Source of the DNA: JABMNT01 sp048262655
Lineage (GTDB): Bacteria; Pseudomonadota; Alphaproteobacteria; Rhodospirillales; Casp-alpha2
Length of the DNA stretch: 64,000 nucleotides
Assembly (NCBI GenBank): GCA_048262655.1
Contig: JBLXEY010000005.1
Coordinates: forward strand, 186,001-250,000
Direction of reading: 5' to 3'
The translations under genes and the position numbers were made by a program. The notes under the pieces were generated by a model. It worked only from the letters and a program-made list of their open reading frames with translations, had not been told where the DNA came from and ran no database searches. Positions 25,802-35,411 of this stretch are shown here, piece after piece. How positions within the stretch are numbered: the first letter of the stretch is position 1; each line of letters opens with the position of its first letter.

Positions 25802-27120
25802 TGGACATGGATGAATTTCAACTTATCGCTATTTTTCTTTTTATTCTTTTCCTTTTACTCGGAACCGGGATTTGGGTCGGCTTGGCGCTATTAGGCGTAG
25901 CTTTTATCGGTATGGAAATGTTCACCTCCCGACCGGTTGGCGACGTCATGATCACGACCATCTGGTCCGCATCCTCATCATGGACGCTGACAGCCTTGCC
26001 GCTGTTTATTTGGATGGGCGAAGTTCTTTACCGTACACGCTTGTCAGAAGATATGTTTCGGGGTCTTTCCCCTTGGCTGGCCCGATTGCCAGGCGGCCTC
26101 ATTCACACCAATATCGTCGGCTGCACCGTCTTTGCTGCGGTATCCGGTTCTTCCGCGGCTACTCTGACCACGGTTGGTAAAATGTCGATCCCGGAATTGC
26201 GCAAGCGCAATTATCCGGAAAACCTGATTATCGGGACCCTGACCGGGGCCGCAACCCTTGGCCTTATGATCCCGCCGTCACTAACGTTGATCGTCTATGG
26301 CGTGACGATTAACGAATCGATTACCAAGCTCTTTATGGCTGGCATATTGCCTGGCCTCGTTCTGGCGTGCATGTTTATGGGTTATGTTGCGATCTACTCC
26401 AAAATCGCAAAGAACTTCGACCCCATCGAAGAGCCCAAGATGAGTTTCCGCGAAAAAGTCGAGAACTCGAAATTCCTGATCCCGGTCATTTGCCTGATTT
26501 CGGTGGTCATAGGGTCCATGTATATGGGGTATGCGACCGCAACGGAGGCCGCTGCCTTTGGCGTTATTGGCTCTTTGGTCCTTGCCGCGGGCCAACGTTC
26601 CCTTAACTGGTCCACCTTTACTGAAAGCCTGATGGGCGCGACGCGCACCTCGGCGATGATCGCGCTTATTCTGGCCGGAGCGGCGTTTCTATCGTTGTCG
26701 ATGGGGTTCACCGGGCTACCACGTGCGCTTGCAGAATGGATTGCCGTGCTCGATCTCAGCCGCTTCGAGCTGTTAATGGTTCTACTTGTTTTCTACATTA
26801 TTATTGGCTGTTTTCTGGACGGCATTTCCTCGGTTGTTCTGACAATGGCTGTCGTTGAGCCGATGATCCGGGATGCCGGAATTGATGTGATCTGGTTTGG
26901 TATTTTCATTGTTGTTGTCGTTGAGATGGCCCAAATCACCCCGCCAATTGGCTTTAACCTGTTTGTGATGCAAGGGATGACAAATCACGAAATGGGCTAT
27001 ATCTCAAAGGCCGCCATACCAATGTTTTTGATCATGGTCGCCATGGTATTTGTCCTTATTTTCGTTCCAGAATTGGCCACCTATCTCCCTGAAAACATGA
27101 AACCGATTAACTCTGGATAA
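25801..27120 (+). CDS. dctM: TRAP transporter large permease (DctM family)
   Basis: A 439-residue, roughly 12-span permease. Family features are the substrate and sodium loop regions FAAVSGSSAATLTTVGKMSIPELRKR (about 110-135) and GTLTGAATLGLMIPPSLTLIVYG (about 142-164). It uses a sodium gradient to import the DctP ligand. The order dctP-Q-M is the standard one. Confidence 0.9.
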   Translation: MDMDEFQLIAIFLFILFLLLGTGIWVGLALLGVAFIGMEMFTSRPVGDVMITTIWSASSSWTLTALPLFIWMGEVLYRTRLSEDMFRGLSPWLARLPGGLIHTNIVGCTVFAAVSGSSAATLTTVGKMSIPELRKRNYPENLIIGTLTGAATLGLMIPPSLTLIVYGVTINESITKLFMAGILPGLVLACMFMGYVAIYSKIAKNFDPIEEPKMSFREKVENSKFLIPVICLISVVIGSMYMGYATATEAAAFGVIGSLVLAAGQRSLNWSTFTESLMGATRTSAMIALILAGAAFLSLSMGFTGLPRALAEWIAVLDLSRFELLMVLLVFYIIIGCFLDGISSVVLTMAVVEPMIRDAGIDVIWFGIFIVVVVEMAQITPPIGFNLFVMQGMTNHEMGYISKAAIPMFLIMVAMVFVLIFVPELATYLPENMKPINSG

Positions 27121-27124
27121 ATAA

Positions 27125-28246
27125 ATGACGCAACCTTTGTTAATTGCATCCGGGCGGGTACATCTCATTGAGATCCCCGTCACGGAAACTCACAGTCATG
27201 GCAGTGGGGATATCAGCTCCGTTAAAACGTTAATCCTTGAACTGACCACAGAAGACGGTCTAACGGGCTGGGGTGAAGCGTCCCCCTGGCCTGTTTTCAC
27301 CGGCACACCGGAGGCCAACGCCAGCGCATTGCGTGACTACTTTATCCCCATGATCAAGGGCCGCAGTGCGCTTGATGTGGAGGTCTTTTTAACCGAAGCC
27401 GACAAAGCCGTTGTCCATTGCTCTGAAGCCAAAGCGGCTCTTGAAACCGCACTGCTTGATATCATTGGCAAAGCACAGGGCCTGCCAATGCATAAATTAC
27501 TGGGTGGGTGTCACCGGAAGCAAATGCGCATGAGCTTCTCCATTGCAAATCCCGACTTCGATGAGGACTTTGCAAAAGCTGAACGTCTGATTGAAGACGG
27601 TGTACGTATTTTCAAACTGAAGACCGGTTTCAAAGACCATGCCTTTGACTTGATGCGTCTTGAAAAACTGCGCAATGCCTATGGCGACACACTTGATCTC
27701 AGGATCGATTATAACCAAGGTTTGCGCGCCCATGTCGCGCTGCCCCGGCTTCGCGACTTTGAATGCTTCGGACTGTCTTTTATCGAACAACCCGTACCCC
27801 GTGACAACCTGGAAGCGATGGCGCACTTCACCAATGTCCTGACGACCCCTGTCATGGCCGATGAGTCTGTTTTTAACCCTCGCGAAGCGTTGATCGGCGC
27901 GCAGATGAAAGTCGCCGATATCTTTAGCCTTAAAATCATGAAGAGTGGCGGTTTACGCCGTGCTCTTGAAGTGGCGGCCATCGCAAAAGCGGCCGGCATC
28001 GGCGTTTATGGCGGCTGCATGTTCGAAACAGGGATCGCCCATGCGGCGGGAGCGCACTTGATGGCGGCATTGCCGGAGTTGGATTTGGATTGTGAGTTCT
28101 ATATGTCCACATACTACCTGACGGAAGATATCCTGACGGAACCCTTCCCTGTTAAAGCAGGCATAGTTCATGTTCCATCAGCCCCGGGACTTGGGGTAGA
28201 CGTTGACCGCAACAAGCTTGAGACGTATACCGTTAACTCCTTCTAG
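27125..28246 (+). CDS. Enolase-superfamily enzyme, muconate-cycloisomerase subgroup
   Basis: A 373-residue barrel enzyme. The first catalytic Lys pair is KLK at 164-166, metal ligands are Asp195, Glu221 and Asp246, and the second Lys lies in LKIMKSGG (270-273). The Lys-Lys arrangement marks the muconate cycloisomerase/dipeptide epimerase subgroup, which also includes cis-3-hydroxyproline dehydratase and N-succinyl amino acid racemase. Next to an amino-acid oxidase and a TRAP importer, an amino-acid or betaine epimerase or dehydratase is likely, but the substrate is not fixed. Confidence 0.8.
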   Translation: MTQPLLIASGRVHLIEIPVTETHSHGSGDISSVKTLILELTTEDGLTGWGEASPWPVFTGTPEANASALRDYFIPMIKGRSALDVEVFLTEADKAVVHCSEAKAALETALLDIIGKAQGLPMHKLLGGCHRKQMRMSFSIANPDFDEDFAKAERLIEDGVRIFKLKTGFKDHAFDLMRLEKLRNAYGDTLDLRIDYNQGLRAHVALPRLRDFECFGLSFIEQPVPRDNLEAMAHFTNVLTTPVMADESVFNPREALIGAQMKVADIFSLKIMKSGGLRRALEVAAIAKAAGIGVYGGCMFETGIAHAAGAHLMAALPELDLDCEFYMSTYYLTEDILTEPFPVKAGIVHVPSAPGLGVDVDRNKLETYTVNSF

Positions 28247-28264
28247 TTTGTGACCGAAATTCCT

Positions 28265-29005
28265 ATGTCAGAACTCCCCTTACCCCAGTTGGGATTGGGC
28301 ATCTATGCCCTCGCCGCGCTGGTGATTTTCTTTGCCGCCATTGTTCAAAGCTCGTTTGGTATGGGCTTTGGTCAGGTCGCAGCGCCCTTTCTTTTGCTCA
28401 TTGATCCGACATTGGTGCCCGTTCCCATCTTGTTTATGGGCATGACAGTCGCTTGCCTGAGCGCCTATAGGGGCCGAAATGATATTGTTTACAAAGAATT
28501 GGGTATTGCCTTAAGTGGACGCATGATCGGCATTTTCTGCGCCGCTGAAGTGATGGTTATCGTTCTGGCGTCGCCTGACTTCGCCCTGGTATTTGCAGGC
28601 CTTATTCTGTTTGCCGTCGGCATCAGCTTAGTCACCAAAAAATTCACGCCGACGCCAGCTGCACTTTTTGTCGCAGGCGGCCTTTCCGGGTTTATGGGTA
28701 GCATCACATCTGTCGGAGCCCCGCCATTGGGGCTGGTCTATCAAAGCCGGGCGGCCGCTGGCGTCCGGGCCACCCTCAACGCCTTTTTTGGCATTGGCAC
28801 GATCCTCACTCTCTGTGTTTTGGGGTTTTACGGCCTCGTCAAATCAGAGCATGTCATGCTGGCAATCGTGCTCTTTCCATCCCTGCTCCTAGGAACCTGG
28901 TCGGCGCGCTTTTTGTTCACATACATCGACCAACAGTTCCGGCCTCTGGTTCTGGGCATCTGTACAACATCAGCACTGGTTATTGTCTATAAGGCGCTCT
29001 CCTAG
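28265..29005 (+). CDS. TauE/SafE-family membrane transporter
   Basis: A protein of about 246 residues with 7-8 membrane spans and the repeated family motif (QSSFGMGFGQVAAPFLLLIDP near the N-terminus, GSITSVGAPPLGLVYQ in the second half). TauE/SafE proteins export sulfite, sulfoacetate or other small anions. A GTG at 28250 is an in-frame alternative start; neither has a clear ribosome site, and coupling to the upstream gene is likely. Confidence 0.78.
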   Translation: MSELPLPQLGLGIYALAALVIFFAAIVQSSFGMGFGQVAAPFLLLIDPTLVPVPILFMGMTVACLSAYRGRNDIVYKELGIALSGRMIGIFCAAEVMVIVLASPDFALVFAGLILFAVGISLVTKKFTPTPAALFVAGGLSGFMGSITSVGAPPLGLVYQSRAAAGVRATLNAFFGIGTILTLCVLGFYGLVKSEHVMLAIVLFPSLLLGTWSARFLFTYIDQQFRPLVLGICTTSALVIVYKALS

Positions 29006-29141
29006 GCGATATGTTACTATTGTCATAAGCGTCAGCTGAGATCACCCCCACCTATTGTTTGTTGACATGCCCCCCGGACAAAAATATACGGCACAGAATG
29101 CGGCTCGATCATCTTGACGGCCATTGGTTCGGAGACCTCAC

Positions 29142-30035
29142 ATGACAATTCGTATCGGCGTCAATCCCATTGCCTGGTCGAATGATGACAAACAATCCCT
29201 CGGGGGGCATATCCCGCTTGAGACCTGTTTAAGCGAAGCCCATCAAGCCGGTTATGCAGGGATTGAACTGGGCCACAAATTCCCTCGCGATGCGGCGACG
29301 CTGCGTCCGATTTTGGAAGCGCACAACATCGATCTGGTTGGCGGCTGGTATTCCACCGAACTCCTAAACCGTTCTGTTGCAGATGAAATCGCTGCGGCGC
29401 AAGATCATTTGACGTTGCTCAAAGACATGGGTTGCTCAGTTTTTATTCTGGCTGAAACATCAAATGCCATTCATGGGGACGAGACCATCACGTTGTCGAA
29501 CAGCCCGGTTCTGTCCTCTGGCGAAATGACAGCATTTTGCCGGAAGATGTCGGAATTCTGCGCTTATATACAGGATCAGGGATTGGTCAGCGCCTATCAT
29601 CACCACATGGGAACAGTGGTCGAAACACCCGACGAGATCGCAGCCTTCATTGAAAAGACAGATAACCATGTGGGTTTTCTTCTGGATACAGGTCACACAA
29701 CCTTTGGCACGGGCAACCCAACCGAGCTGGCGACGGCCTATGCATCGCGCATTACGCACCTGCACTGCAAGGATGTTCGCCGCCCGGTCCTGAACGATCG
29801 ATATGCCGAGGGTGGCTCGTTTATGGAAGCCGTTGTTGACGGCGTGTTTACGGTCCCCGGCGATGGCGACGTCGATTTCCCACCCGTCCTTCAAGCGCTC
29901 AAGGCCGCAAACTTCGACGGCTGGATCGTCGTCGAAGCGGAACAAGACCCGGACAAAGCCAATCCGCTCGAGTACACGTCAATGGGTTATCGGAACCTTT
30001 CGAAGATGATCCAGGACGCCGGATTTAATCTCTAG
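29142..30035 (+). CDS. iolE: Myo-inosose-2 dehydratase
   Basis: A 297-residue TIM-barrel protein with strong IolE markers: IGVNPIAWSNDD at the N-terminus, AGIELGHKFP, SAYHHHMGTVVE in the middle, LLDTGHTTFGTG and ITHLHCKDVR, which supply the metal ligands. IolE dehydrates 2-keto-myo-inositol to a trihydroxycyclohexane dione. No other inositol catabolic gene is visible here, so either the rest of iol lies elsewhere or the enzyme serves a related ketose. The Met at 29142 is chosen over TTG 29124. Confidence 0.85.
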   Translation: MTIRIGVNPIAWSNDDKQSLGGHIPLETCLSEAHQAGYAGIELGHKFPRDAATLRPILEAHNIDLVGGWYSTELLNRSVADEIAAAQDHLTLLKDMGCSVFILAETSNAIHGDETITLSNSPVLSSGEMTAFCRKMSEFCAYIQDQGLVSAYHHHMGTVVETPDEIAAFIEKTDNHVGFLLDTGHTTFGTGNPTELATAYASRITHLHCKDVRRPVLNDRYAEGGSFMEAVVDGVFTVPGDGDVDFPPVLQALKAANFDGWIVVEAEQDPDKANPLEYTSMGYRNLSKMIQDAGFNL

Positions 30036-30062
30036 CCTGCAGCCTGCTGGTTTGCTCTACAC

Positions 30063-31148
30063 TTAAAACGCGTCCAATGCCGCCCAGTCAAATTCGACCC
30101 CATGGCCGGGGCGGTCCGGCGCCGTTGCATAGCCATCAACAATTTTGAGCGGCTCTGCAATATAACGTTCCAGACCAAAGCCATGCACTTCCAGGAAAGA
30201 TTTATTGCTAACCGAAGCCAGCAAATGGACATGTAGGTCATGCACACCGTGTGACGTGACTTTCAAATTTGCCGCTTCCGCTAACGTTGCGACTTTCATC
30301 CAGACAGTAATGCCACCACAGTTCGAGACATCAGGCTCCGGGAAGCTAACACCACCGGCTCGGATCATGCGTTCAAACTCATAAATCGTATGGAAGTTTT
30401 CACCCGTCGCAATCGGCAAGTTACAGGCCTCAAGCAATTTTACATGGCCAATTTCATCGTCCGGAATCAAAGGCTCTTCAATCCAGAACAGTCCGGTATC
30501 AGACAAAGCCTTGCAGGCTTTAAGCGCTTCATCGCGTGACCAGCGCATGTTGGCATCCGCCATCAACGTTACATCATTGGGCAAGTGTTTGCGCATGGCC
30601 TTCACCCGCGCCACATCTTCTTCCAGATGATCGCGCCCAACCTTCATTTTGATCGCCTTGAAACCCTTCTCAAGGTTGGCATCCGTCTGGGCTAGTAGAT
30701 CACCCAACGGGAACAACAGATCAATACCACCAGCATAGGCTTTTACTTTCGCATTGTGCCCACCTAGCACTTTCCATAGCGGCATATTCTGGCGTTTGGC
30801 GGCCAAATCCCAGAGCGCTGTATCAATGGCCGAAATGGCAAAGGAGGCTATTCCACCCCGCCCAACATAATGAACAGCCCACCACATCTTTTCCCAGATG
30901 GCTGCAATGCGTGACGGGTCGTCGCCAATGAGCAAAGGCGCCAGATCATTTTCGATCATGCAATGAACTGCGCGGCCACCGTGGTTAACCGTATAGGAAT
31001 ATCCGACACCTTCCGCACCGTCGCTGTCTTTGACGCGGGCCGTGATCAACTCAAAATGGGTCATGTCGCCATGGGTGGAATCCGTTAATGTGACGGGTAA
31101 CGGAATGCGATAACAGCGTGTCTCAATGCTTTCAATAACCGTTGCCAT
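30063..31148 (-). CDS. Enolase-superfamily sugar-acid dehydratase (mandelate racemase subgroup)
   Basis: A 361-residue enzyme. KMK at 167-169 supplies one base, the metal ligands are Asp198, Glu224 and Glu249 (MADAN, EEP, GEN), and the other base is His in SHGVHDLHVHL (about 299-302). The Lys/His arrangement is that of the mandelate racemase subgroup, whose members mostly dehydrate aldonic or aldaric acids (galactarate/talarate, fuconate, rhamnonate). It heads away from SDR and mannitol-dehydrogenase genes that precede it on the same strand, suggesting one polyol or sugar-acid operon. Confidence 0.82.
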   Translation of the reverse strand: MATVIESIETRCYRIPLPVTLTDSTHGDMTHFELITARVKDSDGAEGVGYSYTVNHGGRAVHCMIENDLAPLLIGDDPSRIAAIWEKMWWAVHYVGRGGIASFAISAIDTALWDLAAKRQNMPLWKVLGGHNAKVKAYAGGIDLLFPLGDLLAQTDANLEKGFKAIKMKVGRDHLEEDVARVKAMRKHLPNDVTLMADANMRWSRDEALKACKALSDTGLFWIEEPLIPDDEIGHVKLLEACNLPIATGENFHTIYEFERMIRAGGVSFPEPDVSNCGGITVWMKVATLAEAANLKVTSHGVHDLHVHLLASVSNKSFLEVHGFGLERYIAEPLKIVDGYATAPDRPGHGVEFDWAALDAF

Positions 31149-31167
31149 ACTGGCTCTCCCTATTTGG

Positions 31168-32661
31168 TTAGCAATAGTTTACAATACAGTACATCGCCCC
31201 GTTCTCGCGCAGTTCACTGAGCGCGTCAAAAATCATAATGTCCAATCCTGCTGGTTGCTGATCGGCAGGACCAAAAATATAATCCAGCGCTAAAAAGTCG
31301 CTGACAATTTTTTGCACATCACCATCCGCCCCGGCATGAATATCCGCAAAGGTGCGGGCATGTGGATCAGAGACATCAATGGGCTGCCCTTTTTCATCTA
31401 TGCCACCCACATATTGGATCCATGCTGCAACGGCAAGTGTTGTCGCCCCGGTCGCCCCACCAGAAGTCATATTCTGATACAAAGTGTCGAGCAACCGCTG
31501 TGGCAGTTTCTGGGAGCCGTCCATGGCAATTTGCCATGTTCGGTGGGCTAGGGTTGGGTTGGCAAACCGGGCAAGCAGTTCATCTTTATACTCTGTGACG
31601 TCGAAACCATTTGGAATATCAAGAGTCGGCGTCGCTTCTTCATCCATCATTTGACGAATAAACGTCATGATAACAGGAATGGCGACGGCATCAGATACCG
31701 TTTCGTATCCGGCCAGATACCCCAAGTAAGCGATGGTCGAATGACTGCCGTTCAATAACCGAAGTTTCATGGCTTCAAAAGCCGCAACATCATCAACGAT
31801 CTGCGCTCCGGCCGATTCCCATTCAGGTCGCGGCGCAACAAATTTATTTTCAATCACCCATTGTTTGAAAGGCTCCGTCAACAAAGCAACATCATCGGCC
31901 ATACCAATGGTATCTGCTGCTAAAGCCAACGCATCATCCGTTGTTGCTGGAACAATTCGGTCGACCATGGTGCAAGGAAAGGCGGTATTTTCCTTAACCC
32001 AGTCCACCAACTCCGGTTCGGCCTGTTCGCAGAAAGACAGAACCAGACCTTCAAAAATCCGCCCGTTATCGGGTAGATTGTCGCAGCTGATGATATTAAT
32101 CGGCCCAGAGCCCGCAACCATGCGGGCTTTAAGTCCACGTACAATATATCCGAGCGCCGTTTGTGGCGAATTGGCGAGGTTCAGATCATTTTGTATTTCC
32201 GGCAAATCGGTTCGCAAAGCACCACTGGCCGGATCGTGACTGTAACCTTTTTCGGTAATCGTGGTCATGACGATGTGGGTTTCCGAGCGCGCAATGGCGT
32301 CGACCACAGCCGCCGGGTTTTCACCTGCAAACAAAACGTCGGCCACTGCACCAACAAGGCGGGCGTTGTCCCCGGCTTCCGAGCGTTCTGTCACCGTATA
32401 TAGGCAATCCTGCGCCTTCATGCGATCACGAACACCGGCGCTGCGCATGCTGACACCCAAAATGCGCCAGTCACCGCCGGAAGCATTCATGGCATCTTCT
32501 GTATAGATCGCCTGATGAGCCCGGTGGAACGCACCTATGCCCAAATGCACGATACCCGTGCCGGCTTCTAAAACTGCATCGGTCGGCTCGACAACAGATG
32601 CATCCAATTCACCGACCGTCGCAGCAGAAAGTTGTGTCTTAGTCAAACTGGAACCCACCAT
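31168..32661 (-). CDS. Mannitol dehydrogenase/fructuronate reductase family
   Basis: A 497-residue polyol-specific long-chain dehydrogenase. The NAD motif GIVHLGIGAFHRAHQAIY is near residue 34, and the catalytic Lys/Asn/His region includes MKLRLLNGSHSTIAYLGYLAG (Asn and His in NGSHS, about 300). Members oxidise mannitol, arabinitol or sorbitol, or reduce fructuronate and tagaturonate (UxuB/UxaB). The latter would fit the acid-dehydratase gene downstream. Its start overlaps the end of the SDR gene by 23 bases. Confidence 0.85.
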   Translation of the reverse strand: MVGSSLTKTQLSAATVGELDASVVEPTDAVLEAGTGIVHLGIGAFHRAHQAIYTEDAMNASGGDWRILGVSMRSAGVRDRMKAQDCLYTVTERSEAGDNARLVGAVADVLFAGENPAAVVDAIARSETHIVMTTITEKGYSHDPASGALRTDLPEIQNDLNLANSPQTALGYIVRGLKARMVAGSGPINIISCDNLPDNGRIFEGLVLSFCEQAEPELVDWVKENTAFPCTMVDRIVPATTDDALALAADTIGMADDVALLTEPFKQWVIENKFVAPRPEWESAGAQIVDDVAAFEAMKLRLLNGSHSTIAYLGYLAGYETVSDAVAIPVIMTFIRQMMDEEATPTLDIPNGFDVTEYKDELLARFANPTLAHRTWQIAMDGSQKLPQRLLDTLYQNMTSGGATGATTLAVAAWIQYVGGIDEKGQPIDVSDPHARTFADIHAGADGDVQKIVSDFLALDYIFGPADQQPAGLDIMIFDALSELRENGAMYCIVNYC

Positions 32662-33403
32662 TCATGTCAATAATTTCACCCGTGATAAATGCTGACATAG
32701 GTGAGGAAAGGAAACGCACACAATTAGCGATTTCTTCTGGTTCGGAGAACCGACGAACAGGAATTTCGGCCCGCATTTTCTGGCGCTGTTCCTCGCTCAA
32801 TTGTTCTGTGACCATCGGCGACATTACGTAAGCTGGCGCGATGCCATTGACGGTGACGCCATGTTCTGCAGATTGTTTTGCGATGGCAAAAGTCAGGCCA
32901 ACCATAGCGGCCTTCGATGATGAATAGGCCGTTCCAGATGTTTTCCCACCCGACTTCCAGGCATAGGACGCAATATTCACAATCCGACCCCAGCCGGCTT
33001 TTTCCATGGCGGGCAAAACTTCCTTTGACAAGAAGAAAGGACCGTCCAGATTGACCGCATGAATTTGGTGCCATTCCTCGGCCGAGGTTTCCATCAGCTT
33101 ATTGTTCGACAAGATACCGGCAACATTTACCAGAATATCGACGTCTCCAACGTCGGCACGCACCTGTTTCATCACCGACGCCACGTCCGCTTCCTTAGAA
33201 ACATCCATTACATAAGGAAAAACATCCCCTTCAAAATCTCCCGTGATTTCCTTCAGTCGGTCAAGATCCATGTCTACGGCAACAACACGAACACCATCTT
33301 CTGCCAGAAAACGCGTTATTGCAGCTCCAATACTGCCTGCGGCTCCGGTTACGAGGGCGACTTTGCCCTGAATGTCATCTAATTTCGTGCGTTGTGTACC
33401 CAT
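32639..33403 (-). CDS. Short-chain dehydrogenase/reductase
   Basis: A 254-residue classical SDR. The cofactor loop is GAAGSIGAA (20-28), the NVAGIL stretch near 93 is present, and the Ser/Tyr/Lys catalytic set appears as NIASYAWKSG...TAYSSSKAAMVG (YxxxK). The Asp at the end of the second strand (VVAVDMD) favours NAD. The first gene of a three-gene minus-strand operon with the polyol dehydrogenase and the dehydratase; a sugar or polyol substrate is inferred. Confidence 0.85.
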   Translation of the reverse strand: MGTQRTKLDDIQGKVALVTGAAGSIGAAITRFLAEDGVRVVAVDMDLDRLKEITGDFEGDVFPYVMDVSKEADVASVMKQVRADVGDVDILVNVAGILSNNKLMETSAEEWHQIHAVNLDGPFFLSKEVLPAMEKAGWGRIVNIASYAWKSGGKTSGTAYSSSKAAMVGLTFAIAKQSAEHGVTVNGIAPAYVMSPMVTEQLSEEQRQKMRAEIPVRRFSEPEEIANCVRFLSSPMSAFITGEIIDMNGGFQFD

Positions 33404-33659
33404 TTAGTCAGCTCCTAAAGCTTAAATTGATTTTTGCAGGCGGCTTAGGCCCCTTTTAGAACAAATGCGGATGAGTCGGCGATACCGTTTATGATACGCC
33501 ATCGGACTGAGGCAAAAAACGATTTGTTGCCGTCTCACAGCGCGGTTTTACTCAATTGCAGTCGCCGGGTCCAAGAGTTTTTTGGCTTGTTCAGATAACA
33601 GTTTCGCTGAAGCCCCAAGGGTTTTGACCACCCCATCACGCGATGCGCGCTGTTTGCAA

Positions 33660-35300
33660 CTAGTTGACCAAAATTTGGCGCGGCACGTCACCAGCCAAAT
33701 ACTGGCGCATGGCAATGTTTGCATCTGAAAACAACAGACTAAAAATATTGTGCTCGTCCGTAATCGGCTCGAGGCTCTGATATAACGATGGGTCAATTCG
33801 TTGACTGACTCGGGAAGAAAAAAATGACAGGTCGCGGATGGGGTCATAAGCATCATCATTCCAATGGCTATAAGTCTTTCCTGTTGAAGCGACAATGTAA
33901 ACATTCCCTGATGACGCACCAGAAACTGACAGGTCAGCAAACGCTGTGCCGATTGTTGATAGCAGCCTGCCATTAGGCAGGGCGTTTTCAGAATCAAAAA
34001 AAGCGTTCATGACCAGTACACCGTCTGGCCGCAAGCAGGTCCTCAAATCTCGGAAAAATTCCTGCGTTGTGAGATAGTCTGGAACATTGTCCCCCAGAAA
34101 CAAATCAACAATCAGCGCATCAAAGCGGTTTCTGCAAGCCCGCGCAAAGGTTCGGGCATCCTCAATGTGCATCTCAATTTTCTCGTCAGAAAAGCCAAAG
34201 TGTTCTCGTGCCGCGGTCACGGTTACCGGATTAATTTCAACAACCGAGACGGTTTTTCCCTGCGCGCTCAGGCGGCGCGGCACGATGCCCGCACCAAGGC
34301 CCAACACCAAAACATCCTTGGCCTCGGGCGTATATAAGTGCACAAGGTCTTCAAGCACGTCTGTATATGTACTCAAAGATGAGTGATCCAATCGTGTCCG
34401 ATTTTGAATCAATCCATCATGAATGAGGTGTTTCTCAACCAGAGAAGACGCATCATTATGTGTGACCTCCGCAACTTTCAGGTTGCCAAACATCGAGGTG
34501 TATTCAGCAAGGACACGATAGGTCCTGTGTTGCGATGACGCCGTCGGTTGCTCGGTGATGAGCCTGAGATAGGTCTCCTTCCCCATAAATGACAGAACAC
34601 TGACGGTGACCGAAATGACACCGGCCATCACTAAAACGTTCCGGCGTTTTCGGTCCAGGTCCTGCGCGCGAAAGGTGACGTAAAGAGATGCCAGACTTGC
34701 GCAAACGCAAAGGATTAACGTGCCTCTGAAATTCGTGACGTTTGGAATAAACAGAAATGCGGTCATCAAAACACCGGTAACAGAGCCCATCGTACTGATA
34801 AAAAAGACGCGGCCCGCTCCTGAATCCCCTGTTATTTCTTCACGGCTCTGCAAACTGATGAGTAATGGGTTCATGGCCGACAAGGCGATTAATGGCAGCG
34901 CCAATAGTATGCTTGCCCCAATAAAACTACCTGCGATCAGATTGCCTTGAGATAACCAGGGAAACAGCACGGGATACAAAAACGTTGAAACTGTGATAAA
35001 AAATGCGGAGACAATTGGCGCTGCCAGAAAGGCATACTCCGCTTGTTCACGGCTCCAACGTTGTGAAAGCTTGCCGCCAACATGGTAGCCAATTGCCAGA
35101 AACACCAGAGTGATCGATAAAATGCCTGACCAGATATATAAACTGACACCGAAATAAGGTGTCATGATTCGTGACGCCAGTACTTCGAGTGCCAACGTAA
35201 CGGCGCCGGTTAAAAATATAAGTAACTCATATCGGGAAGTTTCAGATCGCAATATTCTCGCCTTTCGTGAGCAAACGGAGGAAAGCAGTCCCACATTCAA
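33660..35300 (-). CDS. Membrane-anchored spermidine-synthase-like protein
   Basis: A 546-residue fusion. The first 230 residues hold about seven hydrophobic spans of the transporter-like type (LEVLASRIMTPYFGVSLYIWSG at the start). The C-terminal half is a spermidine-synthase Rossmann fold with VLVLGLGAGIVPRRLSAQGKTVSVVEINPVTVTAAREHFG, EDARTFARACRNRFDALIVDLF and the FFRDLRTCLRPDGVLVMN strand. Such fusions are common in bacteria; few are proven to make polyamines. Divergent from the allantoate operon across 111 AT-rich bases. Confidence 0.8.
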   Translation of the reverse strand: MNVGLLSSVCSRKARILRSETSRYELLIFLTGAVTLALEVLASRIMTPYFGVSLYIWSGILSITLVFLAIGYHVGGKLSQRWSREQAEYAFLAAPIVSAFFITVSTFLYPVLFPWLSQGNLIAGSFIGASILLALPLIALSAMNPLLISLQSREEITGDSGAGRVFFISTMGSVTGVLMTAFLFIPNVTNFRGTLILCVCASLASLYVTFRAQDLDRKRRNVLVMAGVISVTVSVLSFMGKETYLRLITEQPTASSQHRTYRVLAEYTSMFGNLKVAEVTHNDASSLVEKHLIHDGLIQNRTRLDHSSLSTYTDVLEDLVHLYTPEAKDVLVLGLGAGIVPRRLSAQGKTVSVVEINPVTVTAAREHFGFSDEKIEMHIEDARTFARACRNRFDALIVDLFLGDNVPDYLTTQEFFRDLRTCLRPDGVLVMNAFFDSENALPNGRLLSTIGTAFADLSVSGASSGNVYIVASTGKTYSHWNDDAYDPIRDLSFFSSRVSQRIDPSLYQSLEPITDEHNIFSLLFSDANIAMRQYLAGDVPRQILVN

Positions 35301-35411
35301 TAATATCTAAATTTTATATCAAATAAATTTATATAATTGTACCTGCCAATCGTCTGTGATCAACACGGGTAAAATGCTAATACCATAGAGATCAACCATC
35401 TGGCAGGAATA

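Noticed and set aside
33548..33997. 149-residue minus-strand frame overlapping the spermidine-synthase-like gene
   Set aside because: Most of it lies in the wrong frame of a clear gene; only the last 35 residues look protein-like and are reported as a weak observation.
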